Source: a virus
DNA length: 22,607 bases
IMG/VR virus record: IMGVR_UViG_3300042445_000960
Span: 1 to 22,607 of that record
Reading direction: 5' to 3' (one strand)
Below are positions 21,422 through 22,607 of this stretch, one piece after another. The stretch's first letter is position 1; every line of letters starts with the position of its first letter. The notes under the pieces are model-generated. The model made no database searches, was not told the DNA's origin, and was given only the letters and a program-made list of their open reading frames with translations. The position numbers and the translations under genes are program-made.

Positions 21422-22607
21422 TGGCGGCTACAGTAATATACTCATTTGTTCCTTGTTGTGATCCAACTGCAGAACCATTACAGTTTAATCAACATGGTGT
21501 GTTTTTACCAACTGTACCTGGAGTTTATACATTTACAGGAGTTCCACAACTAGGTTTAGAAAATGGAGTATGTTATACTGTAACTACTACACCGGCAACT
21601 GTTCCTAATCCAACATTGCCCAATATACCATCTGCAACTAATTTTCAATTAATAACTGAAGGATGTGAAGCAGAAGAATGCTTATGTACTCCACAATGTT
21701 TTCAATTAACTTCATGTAATGGTGTAGTAATATTTTCTGAAGATGATCTTATTCTTTACAATAATCAGTTTGTAAGTTTAGTTCAGTATCCTGGAGAATG
21801 CTTCTTTGTAGAACTTTTACCACAAGGTAGTTGCGGATCTTCACCACAGAAAGTAGATGTGGATCCAGATATACCTTGTAGCTGTTCTTGTATATGTTAT
21901 ATCATAACTGGTTCAGGAGTAGTAAGTTACCTTGAGTGTGGTGGTGAAACTCTTACGGCATTTGCACCAGCACAGTTTTGTTCTATATCATATCCAGAAG
22001 TTCTATCTGGTACAGAAACAATAGAAATATTTGATAATGGTCCATGTGATGATGTCAATGGTTGTCCAGAAAAATGTTTTCTGCTTACCAATTGTGATCC
22101 AACTATAACAGAAACTGTTACATCTAATTCATTTACTTTACTTACACATGCTCTTAATAATGAGATAGTAGTACTAGTAGGTTATGAAGGATGTTGGGTA
22201 GTTGAAGAAACAGAAGACTGTGAGTGTGCGGTAGCTGTTACAGTTATACAAAGTTTTAGTAGTTGTGAGACATGTTCTCCGCCACCTGCTTATAAACTTA
22301 CAAATTGTCAAAACTCTGCACAAATACTTTATACATATGAAGACTTAGCTTTATATGTAGATAAAGTAGTTGAGTTAGATTGTGGAGGATGTTGGAAAGT
22401 AGAACTTTTAACCATACCACCACCAAGTGTACAGAATGTTACGGTACTTGCAAACTTTGGTACTTGTGAAGAATGTTTAGCTATTTACTGGGAGCTTACA
22501 GATTGCACTGGAGTTAAAGATCCTATTTATACTTCTCAAGATTTATCTCTATATGAAGGTCTAATAGTACAATTAGATTTTTGTCCAGATGTGTGTTGGT
22601 CAGTAGA
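21421..22607 (+). CDS. Cysteine-rich tandem-repeat protein (3' end cut by window edge)
   Basis: ATG at 21421 overlaps the preceding stop (TAATG). The frame stays open for 395 codons to the right edge, so the gene is partial. From about residue 93 it is built of repeats of about 63-70 residues: an LT[SN]C-like start (CFQLTSC 93-99, a degenerate CYIITGS 159-165, CFLLTNC 219-225, YKLTNC 290-295, YWELTDC 356-362), then I.Y...DL..Y....V.L, and CW.V near the end (GCWVV, GCWKV, VCWSV). Extra CxxC pairs lie between units. Extended beta repeats linked by cysteines suggest a surface fibre or adhesin of the virion. No signal peptide is seen. The cysteines could form disulfides after lysis or bind metal. 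Confidence 0.8.
   Translation, partial: MAATVIYSFVPCCDPTAEPLQFNQHGVFLPTVPGVYTFTGVPQLGLENGVCYTVTTTPATVPNPTLPNIPSATNFQLITEGCEAEECLCTPQCFQLTSCNGVVIFSEDDLILYNNQFVSLVQYPGECFFVELLPQGSCGSSPQKVDVDPDIPCSCSCICYIITGSGVVSYLECGGETLTAFAPAQFCSISYPEVLSGTETIEIFDNGPCDDVNGCPEKCFLLTNCDPTITETVTSNSFTLLTHALNNEIVVLVGYEGCWVVEETEDCECAVAVTVIQSFSSCETCSPPPAYKLTNCQNSAQILYTYEDLALYVDKVVELDCGGCWKVELLTIPPPSVQNVTVLANFGTCEECLAIYWELTDCTGVKDPIYTSQDLSLYEGLIVQLDFCPDVCWSV

Noticed and set aside
1-22607. Reassigned stop codon, as in some crAss-like phages
   Set aside because: TAG ends the genes at 9473, 14394 and 16532, TGA ends four genes, and TAA ends the rest. Proteins read through normally with the standard code, so there is no sign of recoding in this region.
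14768-22607. Diversity-generating retroelement acting on the fibre or cysteine-rich genes
   Set aside because: No reverse transcriptase, template repeat or adenine-biased variable repeat was seen within the window. The repeats present are ordinary protein repeats.
1-22607. tRNA genes, CRISPR arrays, insertion sequences or attachment sites
   Set aside because: The gaps between genes are too short for most of these, and I found no cloverleaf sequences, regularly spaced repeats, transposase-like proteins or integrase.

Overview
The window reads as the lysis, packaging and virion-assembly region of a large tailed double-stranded DNA bacteriophage that probably infects a Bacteroidota (flavobacteria-like) host. 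The DNA is clearly AT-rich. Every convincing gene is on the + strand, packed head to tail with ATGA or TAATG overlaps or gaps of a few bases. Start codons are preceded by A-rich leaders instead of Shine-Dalgarno boxes, which is typical of Bacteroidota and their phages. TAA, TGA and TAG are all used as stops (mostly TAA), so the standard bacterial code applies. The order terminase large subunit, portal, acidic scaffold-like protein, major capsid protein resembles that of crAss-like and other large Bacteroidota phages. Membership of Crassvirales cannot be proven from this window, and I recognise no named phage.

Layout. (1) 1-1811, lysis cassette: two small membrane proteins (holin candidates), an endolysin with a peptidoglycan-binding domain and a YkuD-like HxxG...SxGC active site, two small unknown genes, then a strong terminator. 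(2) 1842-9473, DNA handling and packaging: an acidic unknown protein, a possible winged-helix protein, an HU/IHF-like protein, a cysteine-rich zinc-binding-type protein, a PD-(D/E)XK nuclease, a possible small-terminase substitute, TerL and a 913-residue portal. (3) 9534-12539, capsid: an acidic scaffold candidate and the major capsid protein, closed by a terminator. (4) 12574-18843: a virion-type unknown protein, six small Lys/Gly-rich proteins sharing a K-x-G-G motif, a DUF5872-like protein, a beta-helix fibre, a 30-residue microgene, a connector-like protein and a ferritin-like DUF5856-type protein. (5) 18880-22607: cysteine-rich structural proteins, the last with tandem repeats and running off the right edge.

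How the parts fit: TerL and portal form the packaging motor on a shell made by the capsid and scaffold candidates. The HU-like, Lys/Gly-rich and ferritin-like proteins could condense or accompany the packaged genome. The beta-helix and cysteine-rich proteins are probably surface appendages. The lysis cassette releases progeny.

The most unusual material is the K-x-G-G protein family, the cysteine-rich tandem-repeat protein, a recurring ACCAACAAA leader before virion genes, a shared GTATATT box upstream of three transcription-unit starts, and a microgene that copies the C-terminal tail of a nearby gene. No gap between genes exceeds about 115 bases. No tRNA, CRISPR array, insertion sequence or attachment site was seen.
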